A stretch of 64,000 nt of DNA from Faecalibacterium sp. An122 (GCF_002160895.1 NZ_NFLL01000012.1:22392-86391), one strand, 5' to 3'; counted from the stretch's first letter, positions 48,956 to 59,419 are shown. Program-made: numbers and translations. Notes: generated by a model from the letters alone, not told the origin.

Positions 48956-50452
48956 ATGATCACTGGTGAACTGAAAAACAAGATCGACCGCCTCTGGGAG
49001 ACCTTCTGGACTGGCGGCATTACCAACCCCCTGGACGTGGTGGAGCAGATGACCTATCTCATGTTCATCCACGACCTGGACGCCGCTGACAACCAGCGCG
49101 CCAAGGAGAGCGCTATGCTGGGCCTGCCACACAAGAGCATCTTTGCCGGCGAGGTACAGGTGGGAGAGCGGACCATTCCTGGTAACCAGCTCAAGTGGTC
49201 GGTGTTTCACGACTTCCCCGCCGGGCAGATATATTCCGTCATGCAGGAGTGGGTGTTCCCCTTCATCAAGAACCTCCACGCCGACAAGGACAGCGCCTAC
49301 GCCAAGTACATGGGGGACGCCATCTTTAAAATCCCAACGCCTCTGATGCTGGATAAGATCGTTACAGCCATGGACGAGATCTATGACCAGGCGGACAAGC
49401 TCCACGATGCCGATGTCCGGGGCGACATCTACGAATACCTCCTGTCCAAAATCGCCACCGCCGGGGTTAACGGCCAGTTCCGCACCCCCCGGCACATCAT
49501 CCGCATGATGGTGGACATGATGGCTCCCCAGGCGGATGATGTGATCTGCGACCCGGCCTGCGGCACCGGCGGCTTCCTGGTGGCGGCAGGGGAATACCTG
49601 AAGGAGAACCGCAAAGAGGAAATCTTCTTTGATCGCCAGAAGAAGGACCACTACATGAACCACATGTTCCACGGCTACGACATGGACCGCACCATGCTGC
49701 GCATCGGGGCCATGAACATGATGACCCACGGCATCGACAATCCCTACATCGAGTACCGGGACAGTCTCAGCGACCAGAACACCGACCGGGAGAAGTATTC
49801 CCTCATCTTGGCCAATCCTCCCTTCAAGGGAAGCCTGGACGCGGACATCGTGTCCGCCGACCTGCTGAAGGTGTGCAAGACCAAGAAAACCGAACTGCTG
49901 TTCCTGGCCCTCTTTCTTCGGATGCTTAAAGTGGGCGGGCGGTGCGCCGTCATCGTACCCGACGGGGTGCTGTTCGGCTCCTCCAAGGCCCATAAGGATA
50001 TCCGCAAGGAGATCGTGGAGGGCAACCGGCTGGAGGCAGTGATCTCCATGCCCTCCGGGGTGTTCAAGCCCTACGCCGGGGTGTCCACGGCGGTGCTGGT
50101 GTTCACCAAGACGGGCCACGGAGGCACGGATGATGTGTGGTTTTACGACATGAAGGTCGACGGCTTCTCCCTGGACGACAAGCGCACTGAGATGAAGGAG
50201 AACGATATCCCCGACATCGTCAAGCGGTTCCATGACCGGGAGGGGGAGAAGGAGCGCCAGCGCACCGAGCAGTCCTTCCTGGTGCCCAAGGAGGAGATTG
50301 CCGAGAACGGCTATGACCTCTCCATCAATAAGTACAAAAAGGTGGAATATGTCCCCGTAGAGTACCCCTCCACCCAGGAGATTCTGGCCGACCTCAACGA
50401 GCTGGAGATGGAGATCACCAAGGGATTGGCGGAGCTGAAGGAGATGGTGTGA
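48956..50452 (+). CDS. hsdM: Type I restriction-modification methyltransferase subunit
   Basis: A 498-residue N6-adenine methyltransferase subunit. The N-terminal HsdM_N domain precedes the SAM-binding DPACGTGGFLV (about 199) and catalytic NPPF (about 287). With HsdS it methylates a bipartite target, and with HsdR it restricts unmodified DNA. ATG follows AAAAGGAGTAAGAGAAC. hsdS overlaps its stop (TGATG). Length matches the EcoKI-like class. Confidence 0.95.
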   Translation: MITGELKNKIDRLWETFWTGGITNPLDVVEQMTYLMFIHDLDAADNQRAKESAMLGLPHKSIFAGEVQVGERTIPGNQLKWSVFHDFPAGQIYSVMQEWVFPFIKNLHADKDSAYAKYMGDAIFKIPTPLMLDKIVTAMDEIYDQADKLHDADVRGDIYEYLLSKIATAGVNGQFRTPRHIIRMMVDMMAPQADDVICDPACGTGGFLVAAGEYLKENRKEEIFFDRQKKDHYMNHMFHGYDMDRTMLRIGAMNMMTHGIDNPYIEYRDSLSDQNTDREKYSLILANPPFKGSLDADIVSADLLKVCKTKKTELLFLALFLRMLKVGGRCAVIVPDGVLFGSSKAHKDIRKEIVEGNRLEAVISMPSGVFKPYAGVSTAVLVFTKTGHGGTDDVWFYDMKVDGFSLDDKRTEMKENDIPDIVKRFHDREGEKERQRTEQSFLVPKEEIAENGYDLSINKYKKVEYVPVEYPSTQEILADLNELEMEITKGLAELKEMV

Positions 50453-51690
50453 TGGCTACATGGGGAGAACTTGAAAAAGCAGGGACAAAATGGAGTAGTC
50501 TTGAAGAAATGACTTGGGGGGAATTGGAAGAATTTTGTACGGTTAATCCCAAAACCAAGCAAATCCCAGATGATATGGAAGTGTCTTTTGTCCCTATGCA
50601 GAGTGTCAGCGATACTGGCGATGTGCAAACAGATGAAGTCCGAAAAGCATCAGAAGTCAAAAAAGGATTTACCTTTTTTGAGGAGGGAGATGTACTCTTT
50701 GCAAAGATTACGCCATGTATGGAAAACGGAAAAGGCGGAATTGCTCGAGGCTTAAAAAATAGTGTTGGCTTTGGGAGTACAGAGTTCCATGTCTTGCATC
50801 CGGATCCAGAGAAGGTTTCAAGTGAATGGTTGTATTATTTGACTTCTTGGGATGAATTTCGCAAACAGTGTGCCAGAAATATGACCGGAAGTGCAGGTCA
50901 GAAAAGAGTACCTAAATCTTATCTCGAACATTACAAAGTACATCTCCCACCGTTGGAGGAACAGCGTCGCATTGCGGCCACGCTGGACAAGGTCAGCGAC
51001 CTGATCGCCAAACGCCGGGCGCAACTGGACAAGCTGGATCTGCTGGTCAAAGCCCGGTTTGTGGAGATATTTGGGGATCTTGCGGCTCCAGAATGTCCCC
51101 ACAAAAAATGTAAATTGGTTGAAACTTGTGTAAGCTCTGATGATATTAAATGTGGGCCATTTGGAACACAACTAAGTAAAGAGGAGTACCAAGATCATGG
51201 TGTTGCGGTCTGGGAGATACCCCAAATCAACAGTTATTTTACTACTCAGCCTACCCATTTTCTCACCGTTGAAAAGGCGGAACAGTTAAAAGCCTATTCT
51301 ATTATTCCTGGAGACATTGCTATGTCCAGAAAAGGGAACGTCGGTCGGTGTGCGCTTTTCCCGGACAATTTTGATTCCGGCATTATTCATTCTGATGTCT
51401 TAAGAATACGAGTGAATAAACAACAGGTAAATCCGTGTTTCATGATGTATCAACTACATTTCAGTGGTGCCGTCCAGCGTCAAATAGAAGTTGTCAGCTC
51501 AGGTGCCATCATGGCAGGTGTGAATGTAACAAAACTAAAGCATATCGAAATTCATTTGCCTGATTTTGATTTACAGCAGCAGTTTGCTCACTTTGTTGGA
51601 GAAGTAGATAGCGTGAAGTGTTCGATTAACAACAGCCTTGAAAAGCTGGAAACGCTGAAAAAAGCCCTGATGCAGGAGTACTTTGGATAA
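50452..51690 (+). CDS. hsdS: Type I restriction-modification specificity subunit
   Basis: A 412-residue specificity protein with two target-recognition domains and two conserved helical spacers. The central spacer LEEQRRIAATLDKVSDLIAK (about 165-185) is GC-rich like hsdM, while both recognition domains are visibly AT-rich. That mosaic is typical of TRD exchange. The DNA target cannot be read by eye. ATG 50452 overlaps the hsdM stop; the next gene starts directly after the TAA. Confidence 0.94.
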   Translation: MATWGELEKAGTKWSSLEEMTWGELEEFCTVNPKTKQIPDDMEVSFVPMQSVSDTGDVQTDEVRKASEVKKGFTFFEEGDVLFAKITPCMENGKGGIARGLKNSVGFGSTEFHVLHPDPEKVSSEWLYYLTSWDEFRKQCARNMTGSAGQKRVPKSYLEHYKVHLPPLEEQRRIAATLDKVSDLIAKRRAQLDKLDLLVKARFVEIFGDLAAPECPHKKCKLVETCVSSDDIKCGPFGTQLSKEEYQDHGVAVWEIPQINSYFTTQPTHFLTVEKAEQLKAYSIIPGDIAMSRKGNVGRCALFPDNFDSGIIHSDVLRIRVNKQQVNPCFMMYQLHFSGAVQRQIEVVSSGAIMAGVNVTKLKHIEIHLPDFDLQQQFAHFVGEVDSVKCSINNSLEKLETLKKALMQEYFG

Positions 51691-52353
51691 ATGGAGTTGC
51701 CAAATATGACTTCTATACGAACACAAATAGATACATATTTGCAAGATATGTTAATTATGCAATTCCATGTATCAAATCGAATAGATCACAAACCGACGAA
51801 GGGTGAACTAAGGGAAAAATTTATACACCGAATGATTTTAGAACAGTTTCCAAACTTAAAACTGGAAAGTGGTATTTTGTGTTTTGAAGACTGGCAAAGC
51901 ACACAAGGTGACTTCCTGTGGTTAAAAGATAGTGCTCGTGTAGGTTCGCTCAAGATTTACGACTTAAACGATTGTAAAATGTTTATGGAAGTTAAAAGTT
52001 GCGCTACCGCACCTGAGCTACGGGCCATTGAAACTACCGGCACAATACTTAAGCAAAAACATTCCGACGAAACTCCTATCTCTGTAGGCATGTTTTGCTA
52101 TAGTACATCTGCACAAGCACGTACTGTTTTAAAGAAGTTTGGATTTCAGTATGATAACGAAATCCAAAGTTATAGCGTTTATCAGTCTGATTTAGACCAA
52201 ATGAAGCATGTTGATTTTTTGTATAGCCTTAATATTAATGACGACGAGTCTGGAACCCCGTATTTTGTAGTTCGGGATTATCTTGGAAATTGTACGCTAT
52301 ATCAAAATAACCCGGTCATGCAGTACTTTCTTAATTTTTTTAGGGCGAATTAG
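51691..52353 (+). CDS. Putative PD-(D/E)XK nuclease-like protein (DUF6602-like)
   Basis: A 220-residue AT-rich gene. KGELREKFIHRMI is followed by GDF and FMEVKSC, which can be read as the Asp and Glu-x-Lys of a PD-(D/E)XK fold; the layout recalls DUF6602. Neither identity nor activity is certain. The ATG directly abuts the hsdS stop (TAAATG), so it is translationally coupled to the RM operon. It precedes the hsdR remnant. Confidence 0.55.
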   Translation: MELPNMTSIRTQIDTYLQDMLIMQFHVSNRIDHKPTKGELREKFIHRMILEQFPNLKLESGILCFEDWQSTQGDFLWLKDSARVGSLKIYDLNDCKMFMEVKSCATAPELRAIETTGTILKQKHSDETPISVGMFCYSTSAQARTVLKKFGFQYDNEIQSYSVYQSDLDQMKHVDFLYSLNINDDESGTPYFVVRDYLGNCTLYQNNPVMQYFLNFFRAN

Positions 52354-52376
52354 TTATTTGAACGAGAGGTGACGCT

Positions 52377-52478
52377 TTGAGAAATTTCGATTTTCTCCTC
52401 TCCGACCCCCAATTTGCCACCTTTGGTGAGGTAGCCGTTGCGGTAGATAAAATCTTTGCTACCAATCCTGCGGGATAA
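52377..52478 (+). pseudogene. hsdR 5'-end remnant
   Basis: A 33-codon fragment starting TTG after GAGAGGTGACGC and reading RNFDFLLSDPQF, then FGEVAVAVDKIFATNPAG and a stop. It is the diverged first 33 codons of the intact hsdR at 54221 (TNFDFLLSDPQF, FGEVAVAAEKIYAIDPAA), including the ribosome-binding region. It marks the original hsdR position. The two genes that follow were inserted between it and the working hsdR. Confidence 0.85.
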
Positions 52479-52514
52479 AAGATGCTGATAAAAACTGTTT
52501 AATGAGGATGGGAT

Positions 52515-53195
52515 ATGTTCAAAAAACGAGATCGTAACCTTGATGCACTACTTAGATACAAGAAAAAAGAGCAAAGGCAACAATTTTGTAAACTGCGGCA
52601 TATACAGGTTATAGGGCTTTCCTGTGTTATAACGACGCTCTTGTTTATCCTGTCTTACGCTATGAGGCGACAGCATCCTTGGTTTGCTCCCCTGCTACAG
52701 TCACTTGGTGTTGGCATGGTTACTGGTATGGTTCTTTATATCTTGGGCAATATCAGGAATGGGACAGAAAAATATTTAGAGCATATCTACAATCAATTGC
52801 AGAGCTTGCATGATTTAGAGGAGAAAATCTATTTTTCATATCCCTTGAGGATGTTTTGGACAGTACAGTCGCTTTCAAATGTTAACGAATGTGATATGGC
52901 ACATGAGTACTTAGAAGAGGTTGTTACCGCATCCAAAGACTACCTCGCGGCTCTGAAAACTATTGATTATCAAGTGTACAAAGAGTTCCAAAAAACCACA
53001 AGCACAGCGTTTGACGATCTTGAAAAGAGTCTGGATAATGTAGTTTTCTCGATTCCAGAAGATCTTACGATGGAGGCAGGCGAAGCCATAAAAGATAGAA
53101 TTGTGGCTATTCTGGAGCAAACCATGGAGTGGTTTGAAATCAAATTTCGAAATGTCGAGATACAGATAGGGCAAATTAAGAAATATCCTCTTTGA
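52515..53195 (+). CDS. Hypothetical membrane protein with C-terminal helical domain
   Basis: A 226-residue AT-rich gene, not recognised. A basic N-terminus precedes two transmembrane helices (about 30-48 and 57-78), followed by a cytoplasmic, largely helical region of about 145 residues with coiled-coil potential. It lies inside the RM island between the hsdR remnant and the FRG gene. Such two-helix plus coiled-coil proteins occur in defence islands, but no function can be assigned. Confidence 0.6.
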   Translation: MFKKRDRNLDALLRYKKKEQRQQFCKLRHIQVIGLSCVITTLLFILSYAMRRQHPWFAPLLQSLGVGMVTGMVLYILGNIRNGTEKYLEHIYNQLQSLHDLEEKIYFSYPLRMFWTVQSLSNVNECDMAHEYLEEVVTASKDYLAALKTIDYQVYKEFQKTTSTAFDDLEKSLDNVVFSIPEDLTMEAGEAIKDRIVAILEQTMEWFEIKFRNVEIQIGQIKKYPL

Positions 53196-53321
53196 GGAAG
53201 AACAGACTGTAAACTTAAAACACCGTTTCTGAAGAATGCAAAGAGTGAATTATTGATGCGGCGGTAAGTTGGAAACACTAAAAAAGACTTTGCACAAAAG
53301 AGTTTGGGGGAGACTGTAGAA

Positions 53322-54209
53322 ATGGAAGAGCAACAAAAAATTCAAAGCATATCTCAATTTATAGAAGAGGTTAATTCTATTGAAATTAAAAGTGAAATGA
53401 GAATGTTTCCACCAAAACTGCTTTTTAGAGGACAAAGTTGGACGAATTTCAAGTTAGTTCCATCTTTGGGACGATATCCTTCCCAGCATTGGTTAAATTC
53501 ATGGACATCGGTTGAAAAAGATTTAGTGCAGAGCGCTCAACAAAAATTCCCCTTACTTTTTCCAGATACTGATTACCCAGTGATTCTTTTAGCCAAATTA
53601 CAGCATTACGGGATCTATACAAGAATGCTTGATTTGACAGAAAACGCGCTCATAGCATTATACTTTTCCTGTAATAAAAATGAGGATCGTGATGGAGAAG
53701 TCCTTGCATTTCAAGCTTCTGTATGCTCTGCATATGATCCAATTGCGAATATCGTCGCAGATACATATCGATTAACATCAAATGCAATGACAACTGTTGA
53801 GAATTATTACTTTAGAGCAATGAACCGGCCATATTCATCCCGCTTACTTTATCCTGAGCGGAAAGATGATATGCGCAGAGGAATTGAGCACTTAATAGAG
53901 TCAACCCAAAAACCAATCTTTCTGGAAGTTGGAACTGTATGCGAGAGGCAAAAAAATCAAGGGGGCTATTTTGCCATTTTTCCAAGCCAAATATGTGAAG
54001 GAGAAGTCATTGCAGATACTCTCATTAAGTTTAGTAAAGATGATCCGTCGGTCGTTAAAAGACTTATTATCGATAAAAATTCAAAAGCAACAATAATAGA
54101 GCAACTTAAACGCTTTGGAATTACTAAAGAATTCTTGTTTGCTGATGATGTAGATACAGTCCTAAAAGGCATTATAGACGAACAACGAAAGCGATACCCA
54201 GAATCGTGA
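53322..54209 (+). CDS. FRG-domain protein
   Basis: A 295-residue AT-rich protein with the FRG signature LLFRGQSWTNFKLVPSLGR near its N-terminus and the paired LLAKLQHYGIYTRMLDLTENALIALYFSC motif. FRG-domain proteins are frequent in defence islands; their activity is not established. ATG 53322 (MEEQQKIQS) is preferred, with GGGGGAG 11 bases before it. It ends 11 bp before hsdR, whose start region duplicates the remnant at 52377. Confidence 0.85.
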   Translation: MEEQQKIQSISQFIEEVNSIEIKSEMRMFPPKLLFRGQSWTNFKLVPSLGRYPSQHWLNSWTSVEKDLVQSAQQKFPLLFPDTDYPVILLAKLQHYGIYTRMLDLTENALIALYFSCNKNEDRDGEVLAFQASVCSAYDPIANIVADTYRLTSNAMTTVENYYFRAMNRPYSSRLLYPERKDDMRRGIEHLIESTQKPIFLEVGTVCERQKNQGGYFAIFPSQICEGEVIADTLIKFSKDDPSVVKRLIIDKNSKATIIEQLKRFGITKEFLFADDVDTVLKGIIDEQRKRYPES

Positions 54210-54220
54210 GGTGACGCATC

Positions 54221-57200
54221 ATGACCAACTTCGATTTTCTCCTCTCTGATCCACAATTTACCGTCTTCGGAGAGGTCGCTGTCGCAGCGGAAAAAATCTA
54301 TGCCATCGACCCGGCAGCCTGCGTGCTGAACTGCCGCCGGGCGGTGGAGTTTGCTGTCAAATGGATGTACTCCGTGGACAGCGCTTTGGTCATGCCCTAC
54401 GATGACCGGCTGGCCAGCCTGATGGACACTGAGGATTTTAGGGCCATTGTGGATCGGGATCTGTGGCAGCGCCTCAGATACATCCGCCAGACGGGCAACG
54501 CCGCCGCTCACACCGGCAGGAAGATCAACCCGGAGCAGGCCAGGCTGTGCCTGGAAAACCTGTGGTACTTCATGGACTTTGTGGCCTGTTGCTACGGCAC
54601 GACCTACACCCCCGAAGCATTTAACACGGCTCTGCTGGAGCAACAGGCCGCTGCCCCGGCCCCCGCGCCCGTGCCCGAGGTGGATCTGGCCGCCCTCATG
54701 GCGGAGAACAAGGCCCTCAAATCCCAGCTTACCGCCCGCCGGGAAGCCCAGCAGCCCAGCTATACCCCCAAGCCCCTGGATCTCTCCGAGTACAAGACTC
54801 GCAAGCTGTATATCGATGCCATGCTCACCGATGCGGGTTGGACCGAGGGGAAGGACTGGCTGAATGAAGTGGAGCTGCCCGGTATGCCCAACAAGAGCGA
54901 GGTGGGCTATGCTGACTATGTGCTCTACGACGATGCCCACCGCCCCCTGGCCGTCATCGAGGCCAAGCGCACCTGCGTGGACCCGGCCAAAGGCCGCCAG
55001 CAGGCCAAGCTGTACGCCGACCTGCTGGAGCAGAAGTATGGCCGCCTCCCGGTGATCTTCCTCACCAACGGCTTTGACACCCGCCTGGACGACGGGGCCT
55101 ACCCGGAGCGCCGGGTGGCCTCCTTCTACTCCAAGAGGGATCTGGAGAAGCTTTTCAATCTCCGGGCCATGCGGACAAGCCTCAAGTACATCCAGGTAGA
55201 CCACAACATTGCAGGTCGCTACTACCAGGAGGGGGCCATCAAAGCCACCTGTCAAGCTTTGGCCCAAAACCGCCGGAAGGCCCTGCTGGTCATGGCCACC
55301 GGCTCCGGTAAGACCCGCACGGTCATCGCCCTGGTGAAGATGCTCCTTCAGCACGGCTGGGTAAATAATGTCCTCTTCCTGGCTGACCGCAACTCCTTGG
55401 TCACCCAGGCCAAGCGCAGCTTTGTGAACCTGCTGCCCGACCTCTCCGTGACCAACCTGTGCGAGGAGAAAGACAACTACACCGCCCACTGCGTCTTTTC
55501 CACCTATCAAACCATGATGAACTGCATCGACTCGGTGGAGGACGGGGAGGGGAAGCTGTTTACCGTAGGCCATTTCGATCTGGTGATCTGCGACGAGGCC
55601 CACCGTTCCATCTACAACAAGTACCGGGACATTTTCAACTACTTTGACGCGCCCCTGGTAGGCCTCACTGCCACCCCCAAGGACGAGATCGACAAGAACA
55701 CCTATGAAGTCTTTGAACTGGAGAGCGGCGTACCCACTTACGGCTACGAACTGGCCCAGGCGGTAAAGGACGGCTTCCTGGTGGACTTCCTCACCGTGGA
55801 GAGCAAACTGAAATTCCTGGAGGAGGGCATTTCCTACGCCGACCTGTCCGAGGAGGAAAAGGCGGAGTATGAGGCCACTTTTACTGACGAGAACGGGGAG
55901 CTGCCCGAGCGGATTGAGTCCTCCGCCCTCAACGAGTGGCTGTTCAACGAGGACACCATTCGTCTGGCCCTGAACCTGCTGATGACCAACGGCCTGAAAA
56001 TCGACTACGGGGAGAAACTGGGCAAGACCATCATCTTCGCCAAGAACCACCGCCACGCCGAAAAAATTCTTGAGGTCTTCGGCAAAGAGTATCCCCACCT
56101 GCCCGGCTATGCCAAGGTCATCGACAACTACATGACCTACGCCCAGAGCGCCATCGATGAGTTCTCCGATCCCAAGAAGCTTCCCCAGATTGCCATCTCC
56201 GTGGACATGCTGGACACTGGCATTGATGTGCCTGAGGTGCTGAATCTGGTGTTTTTCAAGAAGGTCATGAGCAAAGCGAAATTCTGGCAGATGATCGGCC
56301 GGGGCACCCGTTTGTGTCCGGGGTTGATAGACGGGGAGGACAAGACCAAGTTCTACATCTTCGACCTGTGCGGCAACTTCGAATTCTTCCGAATGAACAA
56401 GGGCAAGGCCACTGCCAACCAGATGGCCCTGCAAAGCGCCATCTTCTATCTGAAAGCTCAAATCGTCTACAAGCTCCAGGATCTGGCCTACCAGACCGAG
56501 GAACTGATTCCCTTCCGAGAGAAGCTGGTGGACGAAATGCTTCCTAAGGTGCAACAGCTGGATCGAGAGAACTTCGCTGTGCGGCAGCACCTGCGGTATG
56601 TGGAGAAGTTCGCCGACCCGGCGAGCTACCAGGCCCTCAGCTATGAGGATACGCTCCATCTGAAAGAGGAAGTGGCGCCGCTGCTCCAGCCGGATATGGA
56701 CGAAGCCAGTGCTGTGCGGTTTGACGCGCTAATGTACGGTATTGAACTTGCCTATCTGGTGGGCAAGACCTACAAGAAAGCCCGGAAGGATCTGGTGAAA
56801 AAGGTCAGCGGCGTGGCCAGCGTCGCAAATATCCCAGAAATCCGGGCACAATCGGAACTCATCGAGAAAATCCTGCATACCGACTATCTGGACGACGCAG
56901 GGATCAATGAGTTTGAGCATATCCGGGAGTGCCTGCGGAACCTAATGAAGTATCTGCCCCACAACGGTGCCATTTACAACACCAACTTTACGGACGATAT
57001 CTTGTCCGTGGAGTGGAAGGAGTCGGAGCTGGAGAACGACGATCTGAAGAACTACAAGGCCAAGGCGGAATTCTATGTGCGCCAGCATCAGGACAAACCC
57101 GCCATCGCCAAGCTACGCTCCAATGTGCCGCTGACGGCGGAGGATGTAAAGGAGCTGGAGTCCATCCTCTGGAGCGAGGTAGGCACCAGGCAGGACTATG

Positions 57201-57505
57201 AGGCAGAAGTGGGCCAGAAGCCGCTGGGCGAGTTCGTGCGGGAGATTGTGGGTATGGATATGAACGCTGCCAAGGAAGCTTTCGCCCAGTACTTAAACGA
57301 TGTCAACCTGGACAGCCGGCAGATCTACTTTGTCAACCAGATCGTAGAGTACATCGTCCACAACGGCGTGATGAAGGATCTGTCTGTGCTTCAGGAACCT
57401 CCCTTCACAGATCGGGGAAGTATTGTGGAGATTTTCACAGATCTGTCTCTATGGGCAGGCATCAAGAGTGTTATCGACAGGATTAATGCTAACGCAGCGG
57501 CGTAG
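54221..57505 (+). CDS. hsdR: Type I restriction endonuclease subunit
   Basis: A 1094-residue motor-nuclease subunit. The N-terminal DUF4145-like segment (about 25-115) precedes a PD-(D/E)XK nuclease domain (ADYVLYDDAHRPLAVIEAKRT, Glu-x-Lys near 246). The SF2 motor has ATGSGKTRT (about 360), CDEAHRS (about 457), VGLTATPKDE and the QMIGRGTRLCPG helicase motif. It translocates and cleaves unmodified DNA with HsdM and HsdS. ATG follows GTGAGGTGACGCATC. It appears intact, but is separated from hsdS by three inserted genes. Confidence 0.95.
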   Translation: MTNFDFLLSDPQFTVFGEVAVAAEKIYAIDPAACVLNCRRAVEFAVKWMYSVDSALVMPYDDRLASLMDTEDFRAIVDRDLWQRLRYIRQTGNAAAHTGRKINPEQARLCLENLWYFMDFVACCYGTTYTPEAFNTALLEQQAAAPAPAPVPEVDLAALMAENKALKSQLTARREAQQPSYTPKPLDLSEYKTRKLYIDAMLTDAGWTEGKDWLNEVELPGMPNKSEVGYADYVLYDDAHRPLAVIEAKRTCVDPAKGRQQAKLYADLLEQKYGRLPVIFLTNGFDTRLDDGAYPERRVASFYSKRDLEKLFNLRAMRTSLKYIQVDHNIAGRYYQEGAIKATCQALAQNRRKALLVMATGSGKTRTVIALVKMLLQHGWVNNVLFLADRNSLVTQAKRSFVNLLPDLSVTNLCEEKDNYTAHCVFSTYQTMMNCIDSVEDGEGKLFTVGHFDLVICDEAHRSIYNKYRDIFNYFDAPLVGLTATPKDEIDKNTYEVFELESGVPTYGYELAQAVKDGFLVDFLTVESKLKFLEEGISYADLSEEEKAEYEATFTDENGELPERIESSALNEWLFNEDTIRLALNLLMTNGLKIDYGEKLGKTIIFAKNHRHAEKILEVFGKEYPHLPGYAKVIDNYMTYAQSAIDEFSDPKKLPQIAISVDMLDTGIDVPEVLNLVFFKKVMSKAKFWQMIGRGTRLCPGLIDGEDKTKFYIFDLCGNFEFFRMNKGKATANQMALQSAIFYLKAQIVYKLQDLAYQTEELIPFREKLVDEMLPKVQQLDRENFAVRQHLRYVEKFADPASYQALSYEDTLHLKEEVAPLLQPDMDEASAVRFDALMYGIELAYLVGKTYKKARKDLVKKVSGVASVANIPEIRAQSELIEKILHTDYLDDAGINEFEHIRECLRNLMKYLPHNGAIYNTNFTDDILSVEWKESELENDDLKNYKAKAEFYVRQHQDKPAIAKLRSNVPLTAEDVKELESILWSEVGTRQDYEAEVGQKPLGEFVREIVGMDMNAAKEAFAQYLNDVNLDSRQIYFVNQIVEYIVHNGVMKDLSVLQEPPFTDRGSIVEIFTDLSLWAGIKSVIDRINANAAA

Positions 57506-57709
57506 GGATCGGATAGAAAGCGACGCTGTGGGCAAATCTTGGCACGCTGTGTGGTGCCGCTCTGTCTACTGGATAACTCCCAGAAATAGTCAAGGAAAGA
57601 AAATTGAGCGCCTGTTCTGGACAGTAAATTGCCTTTAAAACAGAGTGCCTTAGTAAATGAATAGAGCTGATGCGCTTTATCAAATGAAATTAAGAGTGGG
57701 GGTGTATTC

Positions 57710-59419
57710 TTGCTCCGACAGATCAAATTTAAAAACTACCGCTGCTTTGAGGAATCTGAAATCTCCTTCCGAAATACAGCCATCATCGTGGGGCAAAACA
57801 ATGCCGGAAAATCTACAATTGTGGAAGCGCTTCGTATCCTTTCAGTGGTGGCTCAGAAGTTTAAACAGTCGAACTATGTTGAGGTCCCACGGGGGTTAGG
57901 ACTCCCTTTAGCTACAAGAGGGATCAAAGTTAACCTGGATAATTTGAAGATTGATTTCCGGTCAATTGTATATCAGTACCGCGAAGAAGATGGCGTGGTT
58001 GCAGAACTGATTGCATATTTTGATGAAAAAATCCGGATACATATTTATCTGTCATCTGAGATTTCTTTTGCTACCATAGAGGCAAGTGGCCAGCAAATAA
58101 AGAACAAAGCTGCTGCTAAAAAATTGCCAGACATCCCTTTATATATAATGCCTCAAATTGGATTGATACGGGAGGATGAGAAGAGACTGTCCCCCGATAC
58201 TGTAAAGGCGCATATGCATACTCGTCTATCGTCTCGACATTTTCGAAATGAACTTTTACTGTATCGAGAATATTTTGAAGAGTTTCGGGAATCTGCTCAA
58301 ATGTCATGGCCAGGCCTACGCATAACCAACTTAGATATTGACGAAGAAAGAATAGAATTAATTGTTTACGATGCAGATTTTGCGGCAGAAATCGGCCAAA
58401 TGGGAAGCGGTTTGCAAATGTGGTTGCAAATGGTTTGGTATATCAGTCGGTGCCCAATTGGAAGTACAATTGTTTTGGATGAACCAGATGTGTATATGCA
58501 CCCTGATCTACAACAGAAAATCTTCAAAATTGTGCAGCGAAAGTTTAGGCAAGTTATTATAGCAACACATTCGGTAGAGATCATTTCCTTGGTCGAACCG
58601 AAGCAAATTGTAACGGTTGACAAGCGTTCCAGAAAAATGCAATACGCAGACAGCTACCAAGCGGTTCAAGATCTGGTTGATAATTTAGGAGGCATGAACA
58701 ATCTTTCACTTATTCGTTTGGGTGGAGCCAGAAAATGTGTCTTTGTCGAATGAAAAGATTTGAAGTTGCTTTCAAAATTTCATGAACTTCTATATCCGGA
58801 TAGCAATATATCGCTGGAGCAACTACCAACCGTTTCTCTTGGCGGATGGTCCCGATTTGATGAAGCGTTGGGTGCCGCACGTTTATTTTATGATCAGACT
58901 AACGGAGAATTTAAAACAATATGTATCTTGGATAGAGATTATCATTTTGATGAGGAAATAGCGGAGTTATATCGAAAAGCTGAGGAGAATCATTTAAATC
59001 TTCATGTATGGGAAAAGAAGGAAATTGAAAATTATATTCTCACCCCACAGTCGATCTTCCGGTTAATAGAACAGCCGCAAGAAACATATCCAATATTTCT
59101 GGAGTGTTTAAGTATAGAGCTGGAGCAATTGAAACAGCAAACCTTGGGAGGTTTTATGGATCAACTTGATCGAAATTGCCGTGGACAAGCTTCCAGCAGA
59201 AAGTATCAAATTGCAATGGCTGAATTGGAGAAACGCTGGGGAACATTAGAAGATCGCCTTTCTGTTTGCAATGGGAAGGATTTAATTTCACATATAAACA
59301 GTTGGGTTGCACGCCAATATCACCAGAAGTCAAGTCGAAAAAAATTGCTGGATTCGTTAACAGCTGAGGATGTATGCGATGAAATGAAACAGGTTATTTC
59401 GGATTTAATTGAAAAATAG
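57710..59419 (+). pseudogene. OLD-like ATPase/TOPRIM nuclease interrupted by UGA
   Basis: One reading frame of 570 codons broken by TGA at 58751-58753 (codon 348). The N-terminal AAA/ABC domain has Walker A GQNNAGKST (about 28-36), IVLDEPDVYMHPD and IIATHS. The TOPRIM domain begins at KCVFVE, then the stop, then KDLKLLSK; families of this type read VEGKD, so a Gly codon (GGA) probably became TGA. Later ICILDRDYH fits the TOPRIM acidic motif. OLD-family proteins act in phage defence. TTG 57710 follows GGGGGTG. As written only the ATPase half is translated, unless the stop is read through or the downstream half restarts at TTG 58760. Confidence 0.8.

Noticed and set aside
58751..58753. Selenocysteine or recoded UGA
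   Set aside because: Family position is Gly, no SECIS-like hairpin is evident, and UGA is a normal stop in many genes of this window.
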